From Dryas octopetala (lineage: Eukaryota; Streptophyta; Magnoliopsida; Rosales; Rosaceae): a DNA stretch of 64,000 bases. Below, piece by piece: positions 33,331 through 45,460 of this stretch; position 1 is the first letter of the stretch, and each line of letters opens with the position of its first letter. Under the pieces are notes generated by a model. It saw only the letters and a list, made by a program, of their open reading frames with translations. It was not told the origin of the DNA and searched no databases. The stretch spans positions 26,005,489 to 26,069,488 of the forward strand of contig OY992832.1 in assembly GCA_963921425.1 (NCBI GenBank), in the 5' to 3' direction. Both the position numbers and the translations under genes were made by a program.

Positions 33331-34148
33331 CAGAAGACACGAGGACCATGCAAAGGCACATTGTAAGGGGCGTGTGAGTGTAAAGGAAACTATTAGACGA
33401 GCACACATGACATTTCCAGAGTGGTTTCGTAAGCATGTGAGTAGCCAATCTGTGAAACATTGCTAGATGACTCCAATCACACCTTTCTTTTCTCATAACT
33501 AACTTGTTGAATGTAGATTGACACACAATTACGAGATGAAATTGGTGATATATCGGATGATTTAAGAGCATTGGCCAAAGGTCCCAGTCAGTGGGCTGGA
33601 CATTGGAAGTCCTACATTATGAATGGGTTTCGATTTCATGTAAAAATTATTGATGACGAGACAAGAACACAAAATAGTGGTGTCTACGTGTACACTGAGT
33701 CTGACGATTTTGCTAGTGCGCGTGATCCAAATCCAAGATCTGGAATGGGAGACTACTATGGTGTGGTAAGAGACATAATTGAGTTAGACTACTTCAATAA
33801 GCGAAAAGTTATTCTATTCGATTGTGATTGGTTGACTCAAAGTCACCATGAAGCCCTGGGTTGAAAATCGATGAGTATGGATTTACCTTGGTAAACTTTG
33901 GCTGATTGCTCCCACCACCTGACACCTTTGTCCTTGGTTCACAAGTGCAACAAGTGTTTTATGTTGAAGATCCAACTGATCCAGGATGGCAAGTTGCAGT
34001 TCGAACTAGGCCACGAGACTTGTTTGATTTGGGCAATATAACTGATGTAGATATATCTTATCCTCAAGGACTTGATGATGCAATTAGTGAAGCAGATGAG
34101 ATCCATGCTCGAAATGATGTTGAGGGCATTGTTGTAAGTACTGCGTAA
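33331..34148 (+). pseudogene. CACTA tnp2 C-terminal region (DUF4216-type), broken
   Basis: This is the C-terminal part of a CACTA transposase. A first block near 33400-33436 reads FPEWFRKHV and stops at a GT-AG intron (about 33437-33516). It resumes as DTQLRDEIGDISDDLRALAKG and then YIMNGFRFHVK, QNSGVYVYTE and YYGVVRDIIELDY...VILFDCDW, the DUF4216 pattern. A frameshift near 33860 moves it to GLKIDEYGFTLVNFG, and a further change to FVLGSQVQQVFYVEDPTDPGW. The tnp2 catalytic part is absent. The PF03004-type relic at 37.2/45.8 kb, on the same strand downstream, may be the second gene of the same element. Confidence 0.75.
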
Positions 34149-34694
34149 AGGTTAGAAATAGGATCAAGGTAGGCATCTTCTTATGGGTACTTGTATTTAG
34201 ATATATAACCCATATATATCTAGTATCAGTGTTTTGAATGTTGATATATACCACGCAAGGCATATATATATAAACACTTTTATAAATTGATATATGTGGC
34301 ATGTTTATATTTAGTTACTCTGCCAATTATTCAATCATATATATCTTGACATGATTAAGATGCATCTATATAGGTGGTATGCAGAGCATGCAAGACAGGG
34401 AATTACACCACATGGGGAGAATGTGTGGATGAAGTTCATGAGCTTAAAACAGGGGTTTTTTTTCTTCTAATATATCACGTGATATTGGTCCAACTAATTT
34501 TTTTCTTTTTGGTTATTGTTTTCATGTTTGGGCCAAAACAAAATTAATTAAATAATATAATAAAAGGTGTACCACAAACTGATGCATGAACCATTTTGCG
34601 CACAAATAATGTGGGCTTACTAATATCATTTAGTTCTAAATGAGACATGCTTCAACTTAAGTAACATGATTTCTAAAAAAAAAAAAGAACTTAA
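34149..34694. other. AT-rich, nothing recognised
   Basis: TA-repeat-rich sequence without a gene. A short piece near 34378-34450 could be an exon remnant of the CACTA relic, but this is not certain. Confidence 0.3.
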
Positions 34695-35238
34695 TTAACA
34701 TGAATTATTTGTTGGATATTTACCATTTTTCTTGTTCAGACACCTAACGATGCATTCGTCAATATACTCTACAGGAGGTTTAATGGAACGTGACGGTGGC
34801 AAAGTTGGTGGCAAAGTTGTTGGACCCACATGTGCCGACGACATTGTTGGAACGTCACCCACAGAAGAACATGCCCGACTTTGAGGGGTTCTGGCTATTG
34901 CATGACAATTTTCAGTGCTTAGTATTTCCTCATCGGAGTCCCATTCAATATCAAGTTTGACAGTTGGTAAGTGTGCCGATGAGGAAAGGTGCAGCTTGAG
35001 CATGTTTTTTTCGCCTAAAGGAAGACGAGCCATGAACCGCGCTTGGCCTAAGAGAAGAAAAAGTTTCTCCAAAATTAGGCATGAAGATGTTATATAGTTT
35101 TTTGGCTATAGCTACAAGGGGATTAATTGGAATAGGCTCATTAGATGATGAGGCTGGCGATAGACATGGTTGATTTTGGGGATTTGGGTGGTCTTCAAAG
35201 TGCAGCTTACGAGAGCTGTGTTTGGATCTCCGCGACAT
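34695..35238 (-). pseudogene. Unidentified reverse-strand coding-like region
   Basis: Two overlapping reverse-strand frames look like one coding region split by a frameshift near 35050-35080. The first starts at an ATG at 35238 (MSRRSKHSSRKLHFEDHPN, basic then Ser/Pro-rich). The second continues with LFLLLGQARFMARLPLGEKN, an acidic patch DIEWDSDEEIL and a Ser/Pro-rich tail, ending at 34695. I do not recognise the family. Its place inside a CACTA relic suggests transposon cargo or a captured fragment, but it is antisense to the other CACTA genes. It may not be coding at all. Confidence 0.3.
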
Positions 35239-35322
35239 TGTTGCTGCGGAAAATGGACTAGTGTTTGGCTGAGTTGAAAATACAAAATGACATTGAACAG
35301 ATTGTATGTGTATATATAACAA

Positions 35323-36611
35323 TATTTATAGCCATGGTTGAAAGTGAGTGATTATTTTATTTTAGACTAGTGGAGAGTTTGGGTCATGAATTTCAAATGT
35401 TATATGAGTGAAAGGGGAGACCATTTTACAAAGAGACAAACCTTATATGAGTATTATCATAGAATCTTTCAGCTTTTTAAATACGTCCTTAAAAAGTAAA
35501 TGAATTAAATATTTTAATAAATTTATATTTAGAATTAATTTACAATATTGAACAGTGCTTCTGGATGGTTTCATAGATCACATCATAATTATTTTAATAC
35601 TTAAAAATAATAAAGTAATAGTTAATGTTGAAATCTCACCCACGTGATTTGATAAAAATCAAATAAATTAAAAAAAGCATCATGTTGAGAGGAGAGTCAC
35701 AGAAAGGGAACTCGCAGATTCAAAGAAAATAAAAAAAAAGCATCAGCAGATCCACCTACCTCATCGCAGCGGCACCGTCAACGTAGAAGAGTGACACTTT
35801 CGCGGCTGTACTGGTAGCTAGTCTGAATCATACAACACCCAGGTATGAGCTTCTTCTCAGGTTTGAACTCCACCTACTTCTGGATGAGATGAGCGACGGC
35901 AGGTGAATGGTGCAATTTTCCTAGTAGAGTTTTATTCTCTATCTCTGATAAGTGTTTGTTCAAGTGAATGCATGATGGTCATTAGAATTTGGGTTTAGGC
36001 TTAAAAATGAGGGAATCTGTAAATAGTGATTTGCCATGTGAATACTAAAAAGCAAAAGGGAATCTGAATACTTACAGAGATCTTGAGAAAAGATTGAAAA
36101 GTTTTTTTTGTTTGTTTTCTATAAATTAGTAAAATAAAAAGATTGAGAGATCTTGCAGAGAATATTGCACACGACTTACATTTTATATAGTAAAGTCAGT
36201 CCTCTGGAAGTATTATACTTTTTTCATCCTTGTATGTTTGAGCCATTCAATCATGAATAGGGAAGGACCACAAGGTTACACATGTGATTTCTCATGTACT
36301 TTGTTTTCCCTCTTAAATGTGGCATATTTATTTTTCCATCTACCACTAGAAAGAGTAATTCAGGACTTTCCATTGCATTCATTGTGTACATATATTAATG
36401 TAACCAAGTTATGTTGGGGGTTGTGGTTACGAGATTTATTGAATATATATGCTTTTGGGGGGAGGGGGTGGACATGGTCCAGGGTCCACACCTTTTTATT
36501 ATTTTGACATTTGCTCAAAGGAATATTTGAGGCAAATATTTTTACAGCATTGTTGGTTTGTCTACTTCTGCACACATGTGGCTTTGACTACTTTTTTCTT
36601 ATTTTTTACTT
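35323..36611. other. No gene recognised
   Basis: AT-rich sequence with small unconserved frames. The word TTTTTACTT at 36603-36611 is the left target duplication of the following MITE. Confidence 0.3.
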
Positions 36612-36976
36612 GGGTTAAATACAAAAATAATCCACGAATTTTACAGTAAATCTCAATTTGGTCCACTAATTATAAAAGTATCAATTTGGTCCACAAACTT
36701 TTCAAGTTGTACCAAAGCAGTACAAACGTTAACTTCCATCGAAAATTTTAACAAAAACTGGTCATATGAACAGCAAGTGACCACATTTTTAGAGGCATTT
36801 CAGTCAGTTCATCACATTTTTATGTGGCCAATTCCGTTAATTTTCGGATGGAAGTTAACGTTTGTACAACTTTGTTACAACTTGGAAAGTTCGTGGATCA
36901 TATTGAAACTTTTTAAAATTAGTAGACCAAATTGAAATTTATTGTAAAGTTCGTGGACCATTTTTGTATTTAACCC
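36612..36976. mobile_element. Mutator-like MITE with ~140-bp inverted repeats (365 bp)
   Basis: The element starts GGGTTAAATACAAAAAT and ends with its exact reverse complement. The inverted repeats extend about 140 bp on each side with scattered mismatches (shared CAATTTGGTC, CAAGTTGTA, CAAACGTTAACTTCCATC). An exact 9-bp duplication TTTTTACTT (36603-36611 and 36977-36985) supports the Mutator superfamily. It is non-coding and can form an almost perfect hairpin as RNA. Confidence 0.9.
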
Positions 36977-38690
36977 TTTTTACTTTATATTCCTAAAATT
37001 CCTATTTATCATGCCTACAATTCCTACATGAATTTTTCTTGTCATTTGAGATAGAGTTGGGCTGCAACTTTATAGTTTGGCATGTTAACATTTATGCTAA
37101 TTTTTATACTCATTATAAGCTCATACTTTTTAAGGCAGCATGTTGACAATCTAACACAACTTAAAGTATTAATATTTAATTAAAATAATGTCTTAATTTG
37201 TAGGTTTGGTTGCATCATGAATAATTTTTCTATTCCTTCAACCGGGGAGTTGTTCACATCTTTGGGTCAAGACCATGTGACACAACAACCTTTTTCTAAC
37301 GCCCCGAACCTCGGGCCCATAAAAATACTGAAACACCAAACATTTAAACCTGTTTTCTCTTTCTGTTGAGCCATGCACAACAACATAAGTAAATACAGGT
37401 TTTCCAAAAACATTTAAACACTTCACTGTGCAAAAATAGTTAATAAAATCTTTGGTGGGTCCCACTGTCTCGTCTTCTCCTCACTGTCTCCTCAACCTGA
37501 TATATGCAAAACATCAACCACACTGCACCATATTCATGGTACACCAGGTCATTCAAACAAACAACTCGATAAGCTCACTAGAGCTCGTATGAGTAAAATG
37601 ACTTAACAATTATCCTCAATAATCACAATTCACAAAATAATCATAATACAAAGGCATAAAAATAATCCTCACATGCCAATAATCCAAGAGATAATCAATC
37701 AACTAAATCTAGCAAACTTAAATATTCTAAACCTCAACATCAATAATTCTCATGGCATCCCAAGAATCCTCTAATAAACCTTTAACCTCAAAATACTCAT
37801 TTACTTTCTTAAACTCAAACTCATCATCAATTCCATCCTCAAAGATTCAAGTCTAAACTTTACCAAATCCTAGTAAACAAATGCATACACGTAAGCAAAG
37901 CAATAAATCAACTATCTAAGTTCACTCATAGTGTAACCACGTATAAAGACCGAATTGCTCTTCACAGCGCCTTTGCTCGGATATCAAATCTGGCAGCATG
38001 ACGGCATCGGGAATGAGACTTCCCGAGCCCGTGTACCTGTTAAGACCAGACAACCAATCAAATACAATCAGAACACAAAAGGGCCACTAAACAGCCGAAA
38101 CGGGTGGTAACCACCACACACGGTGGCTGCCCAGCCCCCAAACAACACAGAAAAATCACTGAATTCTTACCAAATGGAACTAGAAGGGTTCCTGAGACTT
38201 CAATTGGGCGGAATTAGGTCAAACAACCATTAACCCGCCTCCAAAAGTGGTGGTTCCAATGGTGGTAGCAGCGGCACAAACCTGGAAATACCCAAAATCA
38301 ACTCTAATTAATCATAAGTGCACAATGGAACCTTCAATTGCACAAAAACAACTCGAATTTAAGTCAAATTTCAAGAAATTCGAAATAGGCATAAACCCTA
38401 AAATCGAATTTCCAATTTCTCAAAATTGGACGTGCCCATCTTAGGGGAAAGAATACCCATACCTCGAGGATCATTTTTCGTAACTGGGTCAACTGTCTAA
38501 AGTCGCAGAAACGGCTCAAATCAGCAGTGGAAGCCGGCGGTGGGGTTTGGCTTCCCGAGCTCATTGCTCCGTTGTGGAGCATCTTATGGACGAACGAAGA
38601 CCATGGCTAGACTCGTCGTGATGAGAGGAACAAGACCTAGTAGGTCTGGTGTCGCGTCTAGGCCGGAAAAACGAGATCGCCAGCGAGAGC

Positions 38691-39877
38691 TGATATGCTC
38701 ATAAATTCACATCCTTTTATATTCCTCTTACTTAGTTTTTGTGAGTTCATTTGATTAAAAGCTTTAAATTTCATTTAGTTTTATGTTTTTGGCTTCCGAG
38801 CAATAAAATGAGAAATTTCACCATTTATTCTCCTTAATAGATTTTGACATGAATCTAATTGGAGATAGAAGCTAACACTTTGAAGTTATTCCAGGTTAAA
38901 TTTCGTGACATTTGAAGACTTCGAAGGTGTTCATTTTGAATTTCAAAGTCAGCCTAAAACTGCACCCGAGGAGAACTGAGTCAGCTGCATTGTGTAGGAC
39001 ATAACTTTTTTTTTTCGAGCTTAGATTGAGGCATATAATATATGGTTGGAAAGAAGACATCCAGGGCTTTCTATTGATATATAAAACGTAAATTTCGGAG
39101 TTGGTTAAGGTCTCCAAATTGCTCTACAAAGACAGCTCAGAAATCCTGTCAGCAAAAGGATAAAGTGGTCCCAAGGCATCTTTCCATTTTGGGTAATTGC
39201 CTATCACATGCTCTCTTTCCTTCCCCCTTTGTTCTCCCATTCTAAGCAAAATTCAGAAACCACAATGTGAAGGCTCTAAATGAGGCAAAGAGAACATCTA
39301 CCTATCTCAACATCCTTCAAGGATCATCCATTGAGGGATAAGATGAAATATTCTCATTTTTGAATTAACCAAACCTTATCCCTTCATTTCATTTTAATCC
39401 TAGCCACATATTTTAGACACAACAACTCACTCAAACCAAAAACACTCTCTCAATTTCGAGCTCCTCTCTCCATTCTCTCTAATTTTACTCATTTCATCAT
39501 TCATTCCATCATCTCATCTCAAAAACACACATCTCATCTTCCATCTTCCAAAACCCTAGCTTTTTCTCATCTCTCTTCATCATTTCTTTTCTTCATCTTC
39601 CTTCCATCAACTCTTCCTCTTCAAAAAGCCAAACACCATCACAACACCCATCTACCATATTCACCACCATTATTGCAAGAGAAGCTTGGAGACACTTGGG
39701 ACAAGAAGCTATTTTGGGCATCCTTGAAGGAGTGACACCCCTTGGGAGCTTGGCTTCAACATCTAGATTGTTCTCTTTCCTTCTTGTTTCCATTTATGTT
39801 TCAATTTGTGATGTTGTTTGTAACTTTTATAGCTAGTGAGTAGTTTGTTGATTTGGGGCTAGGAATGTAGCCCAACC
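38691..39877 (+). repeat. Truncated 5' LTR of Athila-like element
   Basis: It starts TGATATGCTCATAAATTC, as does the 3' LTR (TGAAATGCTCATAAATTC). It follows the 3' LTR to GATGTAG...CCCAAC, about the first 970 aligned bases, and is then cut by the deletion. It contains an extra stretch near 39195-39390 not present in the 3' LTR. Confidence 0.85.
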
Positions 39878-41977
39878 TTGTGCTCAATTGGGAAAAGTGT
39901 CAGTTCATGGTTCAAGAAGGCATAGTTTTGGGGCATGTTGTTTCTCCAAGAGTGATTGAGGTTGATAAAGCAAAAGTGGAGCTCATTGAGAAGTTGCCGC
40001 CACTTACAAGTGTAAGGGTTGTGAGAAGCTTCCTTGGCCATGCCGGGTTTTATAGAAGATTTATCAAGGACTTCTCCAAAGTATCAAAGCCACTTTGTGA
40101 TTTGCTAGCCAAGGATGCACCATTCGTGTTTGATGAGGCTTGCCTACATGCCTTTGAGAAGGTCAATGAGTTACTTATCAAATCTCCTATCATTTGTGCA
40201 CCGGATTGGAGTATGCCATTTGAGTTGATGTGTGATGCTAGTGACTATGCACTTGGAGTAGTTTTGGGACAAATGAAGGACAAGTTTCTCCATGCCATCT
40301 ATTATGCAAGTAGAGCCTTGAATGATGCTCAACTCAACTACACCACAACGGAGAAGGAATTGCTTGCCATCATCTTTGCTTTGGAGAAGTTTAGAAGCTA
40401 CTTGTTGGGTGTTGAAGTCATTGTGCACACGAATCATAGTGCATTGAAGTATCTCTTGTCCAAGAAAGATGCAAAACCGAGGCTTATAAGCTGGATACTC
40501 TTGCTACAAGAGTTTTATATTGAGATCAAAGACAAGCCTGGAAAAGAGAACTTGGTTGCTGATCACTTGTCAAGATTTGTGGAAGGAGGTGATGATTCTC
40601 ACATCCCTTTGTGTGAATCTTTTCCGGATGAGAGCCTTTTTGTCCTGACTACTAGAGAAGATTCTTTGCCTTGGTTTATGCATTTTGTGAACTACCATGC
40701 TAGTTGAGGCAAATTTGTGCCTAAAGAGTTTGACTACCATGCCAAGAATAGGTTTTTAAAGGAGGCAAGACACTACATTTGGGATGATCCCTTCTTGTTC
40801 AAAATGTACAATAATCAAGTGATGAGAAGATGTGTGCACCAAGATGAAGTTCAAAGCATTCTTAAGCATTGCCATTCATATGCTTGTGGAGGACACTTTG
40901 GAGGCAAGAAAACCGCACTAAAGGTACTCACTAGTAGATTCTTTTAGCCTACTATATTTAAAGATTCATATGCTTTTGTTACTAGTTGTGATAGATGCCA
41001 AAGGGTTGGAAACATTTCATCAAGAAATCAAATGCCTCTAACTGATATCTTGAAAGTTGAATTGTTTGATTGTTGGGGCATTGACTTTATGAGACCATTC
41101 CCTAGTTCCTATAACAATCTATATATTCTTGTGTGTGTTGATTCTGTGTCAAAGTGGGTTGAGGCCGTGGCATCCAAGACAAATGATCACAAGATGGTTA
41201 TGAAATTCTTTAAGGAGAACATCTTTTCAAGGTTTGGCACTCCTAGGGTTCTCATTAGTGATGGAAGATCACATTTCATCAACAAGCCCCTTGAAGCCTT
41301 ACTCAAGAAGTATAATGTGAAGCACAAAGTGAGCACTCCCTATCATCCACAAACTAGTGGACACGTTGAGATTTCAAATAGGGAGATCAAACATATCTTA
41401 TAGAAGATGGTGAACACTTCAAGGAAGGATTGGAGTTTGAAGTTGAATGATGCTTTGTGGGCATATAGAACGGCATTCAAGACATCTTTGGGAATGTCAC
41501 CTTATAGGCTTGTGTATGGGAAGACATGTCATCTACCCGTGGAACTTGAACACAAGGCTTTGTGGGCACTTAAGGAGTTGAATTTTAACTTTATCAAGGC
41601 CGGTGAAAAGAGGAAGCTTGATCTTTGTGAGCTTGATGAGTTGAGGTATGAGGCATATGAGAATGCCAAGTTATATAAGGAGAAAACCAAAGCATACCAT
41701 GATAAGAAGCTTGTGAAGAAGAATTTTAAGCCAAACCAACTTGTTCTTCTTTACAATTCAAGATTAAAGTTGTTTCCGGGCAAACTTAGATCAAGATGGA
41801 GTGGTCCATTTCAAGTAGGTCAAGTCTTTCCAGCCCCATAGAGCCATTGAAATCAAGAACATGAAGAGTGGGGATGTGTTCAAAGTGAATGGCCACCGTT
41901 TGAAGCCCTATTTCTCGGCTAGCTTCAATGAAGAAGAGGAAGTCCTTTACTTTAAAGATGCTCCTTGTGCACCATAA
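39874..41977 (+). pseudogene. Athila-like pol relic: RT end, RNase H, integrase
   Basis: One reading frame covers, in order, the end of reverse transcriptase ([35 protein letters not shown]), RNase H ([42 protein letters not shown]) and a linker ([14 protein letters not shown]). It continues through the integrase zinc region (CHSYACGGHFG, CDRCQR) and the integrase core. Core residues are Asp in GIDFM, Asp in LISDGRSHF and Glu in [11 protein letters not shown]. In RNase H the usual TDH is TNH, so a catalytic Asp is lost. In-frame stops lie at 40705-40707 (TGA), 40945-40947 (TAG) and 41401-41403 (TAG). A frameshift near 41815 precedes the conserved IEIKNMKSGDVFKVNG end and the TAA at 41975. The reverse transcriptase active site is deleted. 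Confidence 0.9.
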
Positions 41978-43480
41978 AGGCAACCCAAGTGTTGGAGGTC
42001 TACAAGGGGGAGTTTTTCTTGATCCTTACCTTGTTTTTAGTTTCTTCGTTTTTGCTTTGTTGTTGTATTGTTGTGTTTTGTGTTGTGTGTTGTTTATCTT
42101 TCACCTCATGCATGAATTTTTCATTGAAAAACTTTCAAAGTCACTTTTTAACATTGAGGACAATGTTAGATTCAACTGTGGGGGAATGTAACTTTTGTTG
42201 AAATTATTTAATTTTTGTCATTTAATAAAGGCTAAGAAGAGAATGAGCATGTTTAAGTCATAGAAGTTTCTCTCTTGTTAATAGTGAGTTATGAGACCTT
42301 GTTTGAATCTATTTACACAAACTTTGTCAATTTGGTGCATTGCAATGAGAGAAGCATAGTAAGACTTGTGTGAACCAATTATGCCATATATGTGAGTTTT
42401 GAGCCTAATGGAAATGCATATATTGTTCCTAACACTTTGTTCTTCTTGTGTGATCAATCTTGTGCATATTGCATCTCTAGAACTTGCTTAATATCTCTCA
42501 AAGCTTTGTGTCATGTATGAATGCATCTTGGAAATGATCTAGGCATTAGGAATCCACTATGGCCAAATGAGCATAATCCCTAAATATGTTATATCCATTA
42601 AATTGCCATTTTGTGCCTTTATGTTAGCCTTTAATTTTTTTCCACTACAAATGTCTTACCTTTTTGCTTAAACACTAGTCTTACGCTTTCAAGCTAACTA
42701 GTGAGCAATATGAGATTGAGTATGTTAAGGTGCATGCAAAGAAATAAGTTTGGGGGTTTTGGGAAAGACAAGTGTAGGGGTGTTATATGTATGCAAAAAA
42801 AAAAAAAAAAAAAATCGTGATTGTGATTGCATGTCCAATTGTCAAACAGGGTGTGGATGTGATAACTTTGAAAAGACAATTGCATATCCGGCTTTAAAGG
42901 ATTGGATAAAAAAAAAGTTTTATTCAAGAAATAAAAAGTGTTTTTTTTTTGTTTAAGTTTGGGGGAATGGTTTGAGGATTGAGTTTTGGCAAGCATCTTA
43001 AAGTCCTTAATGTTCTTAAATCTCAACAAGAGAATTGCTCATTATGTTTGCTTACAATTTGTGATAATCGTTCCTTTTCATTTCTTTAACCCGTCACCCT
43101 AAACCCTATTACAACCTAATAAAAGTCATTTTGATCCAAGATATATTGTGCATAATTAGTGGAGATGGGATTGAGTAGCAAGCATATGGAGGCATATGCA
43201 CAACATTACATTGAGTGCATACACTAACCCTTAAACACTTGTGTGAAAATAGAGAGCATTCCAATGAGTGTTTGGTTGTCCAAGTTTGAATTGCATATCT
43301 TGTGAATGCATTGAATTGACATATGATTTATAGTGCACACACTCACTCAAGCATGTGTTTCATGTCTTGTTATTAGCACTAGAGGAAAAATCTAGGAAAT
43401 ATTTTGTGCTTACAAAATTCATAGCTCTATCTTGTGTTTTTCTTTATTGTGTGTTTTGTTTGCTCGAGGACGAGCAAAAC
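41978..43480. other. 3' non-coding region of Athila-like element
   Basis: No env-like or other conserved frame was recognised. There is an A run at 42796-42814 and T/A-rich sequence. Small frames here have no support. Confidence 0.5.
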
Positions 43481-43497
43481 CTAAGTTTGGGGGTATT
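43481..43497 (+). other. Polypurine tract of Athila-like element
   Basis: CTAAGTTTGGGGGTATT lies immediately before the TG of the 3' LTR, where plus-strand DNA synthesis would be primed. The CGAGGACGAGCAAA context just upstream is usual in this lineage. Confidence 0.7.
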
Positions 43498-45231
43498 TGA
43501 AATGCTCATAAATTCACATCCTTTTATATTCCTCTTACTTAGTTTTTGTGAGTTCATTTGATTAAAAGCTTTGAATTTCATTTAGTTTTATGTTTTTTGC
43601 TTCCGAACAATAAAATGAGAAATTTCACCATTTATTCTCCTTAATAGATTTTGACATGAATCCAATTGGAGATAGAAGCTAACACCTTGAGGTTATTCCA
43701 GGTTAAAGTTCGTGACATTTGAAGACTTCTAAGGTGTTCATTTTGAATTTCAAAGTCAGCCCAAAACTGCAACCGAGGAAAACTGAGTCAGCTGCATTGT
43801 GTGGGACATAACGTTTTTGTTCGAGCTTGAATGGAGATATATAATATATGGTTGGAAATAAGACATCCAGGGCTTTCTATTGATATATAAAACGTACATT
43901 TCGGAGTTGGTTAAGGCCTCCAAATTTCTCTCCAAAGACAGCTCAAAAATCCTGTCAGCAAAAAGGATAAAGTGGTCCCAAGGCATCTTTCCTTTTAATT
44001 CTAGTCACATATTCTAGACATAACAACTCACTCAAACCATAAAACACTCTCTCAATTTCGATCTCCCCTCTCCATCCTCTCTAATTTTACTCATTTCATC
44101 ATTCATTTCATCATCTCATCTCAAAAACACACATCTCATCTTCCATTTTCCAAAACCTTAGCTTTTTCTCATATCTCTTCATCATTTCTTTTCTCCATCT
44201 TCCCTCCATCAACTCTTCCTCTTCAAAAAGCCAAACACCATCATAACACTCATCTACCATATTCACCACCCTTATTGCAAGAGGAGCTTGGAGGCACTTG
44301 GGACAAGAAGCTATTTTGGGCATCCTTGGAGGAGTGACACCCCTTGGGAGCTTGGCTTCAACATCTAAAGTTTTCTCTTTTCCTTCTTGTTTTGCATATA
44401 TGTTTTAATTTGGGATGTTGTTTGTAACTTTTATGGCTAGTGAGTAGTTTGTTGATTTGGGGCTAGGGATGTAGGCCTAGCCCAACCATGTAATGATTTT
44501 GTGATAGAAATGCCTTTTTTGATATATATGCTCTTATGCTAGTTTAAAGATCATGACTTGTATGTGTGAATTTACCACTTGTGCATATGAGAAATGTTGT
44601 AATGTAGAAATTGGAGATTGGTAACCTTTAGTTTCTAAAGCTTGTTGCATAAGAGCATGGTAATTTAAAAGCACCTTGGTTGCATTGTTTTAATTGCTTG
44701 GATTTATCATCTTTAGAACTTTATGCACCTAGGGTTTGTAATGACATTAATCTTAGGTAGTTACCTATCACCTTGGTTTGGATAGTTGATTAGATGAAAG
44801 AGGATGTGCCCTAATTTACCTTGATCGGGGGTTAGGAGGGAATCTAATCTATCTAATTTGGCATAATCACTAATTGCATTGTTTGTTACATGGGAGGGTT
44901 AGTGTGAACCCCTAATAACCCCAAATCCTTCATCATTTTTTAATTTAATTTGTACTTGAATTTGCTTGTATTTCCATTTGTTAGTTTCAAATTCTAGTGT
45001 TACTTATCTTCAATCAACCAAACAACAACTCAACACTACACATTTGCACATACCATTATGTTTAGTCTTGGCTTTGCATAGTACATAGTAGGTTGTTTGT
45101 TAGTTTTATAACCCTAAAATCAATTTAGCTTGTGGTTGAAATCCTAATCCAATCTCTTGGGTACGACAACCCCCTACTTCTATTTCCATATTAAAACTTG
45201 ACAACCTTGCACTTGAGGTAGGATAATAACA
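43498..45231 (+). repeat. Complete 3' LTR of Athila-like element (1734 bp)
   Basis: It begins TGAAATGCTCATAAATTC after the polypurine tract and ends GGATAATAACA before the AGAGC duplication. It matches the truncated 5' LTR and the solo LTR at 9319-13591. Confidence 0.9.
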
Positions 45232-45400
45232 AGAGCTTCTCTTGGTCTTTGCGTCGATTCTTCGCAATGATGGCTCAGGTGGGTGATCGAAGGCCAAGGG
45301 GAGGAAGAAGGAGGGACGGCAAGCTCAACTGGCCAAAGCACGAGCTCAGCTGCCACCGAATGCGCCAATGGCAAGTGCGACTGCTCCTGTGGAGCGAGAG

Positions 45401-45412
<12 letters not shown>

Positions 45413-45458
<46 letters not shown>
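45413..45458 (+). repeat. (GA)n microsatellite in reverse-strand solo LTR
   Basis: About 23 GA units lie at the place where related LTRs also carry GA-rich sequence. The long frames across it (45180-45572 reverse, 45249-45509 forward) are artefacts. Confidence 0.9.

Positions 45459-45460
<2 letters not shown>

Larger units (their letters stand above)
38691..45231 (+). mobile_element. Defective Athila-like Ty3/gypsy retrotransposon
   Basis: An element of 6541 bp with an exact AGAGC duplication (38686-38690 and 45232-45236) is inserted in the reverse-strand solo LTR. It comprises a partial 5' LTR, the C-terminal part of pol, a long 3' non-coding stretch, a polypurine tract and a complete 3' LTR. 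A deletion joins the middle of the 5' LTR (about 39877) directly to reverse transcriptase. It has therefore lost the rest of the LTR, the primer-binding site, gag, protease and the RT active site. The Athila lineage is inferred from RNase H and integrase wording and from the AGTTTGGGGG tract before the 3' LTR. Confidence 0.85.
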
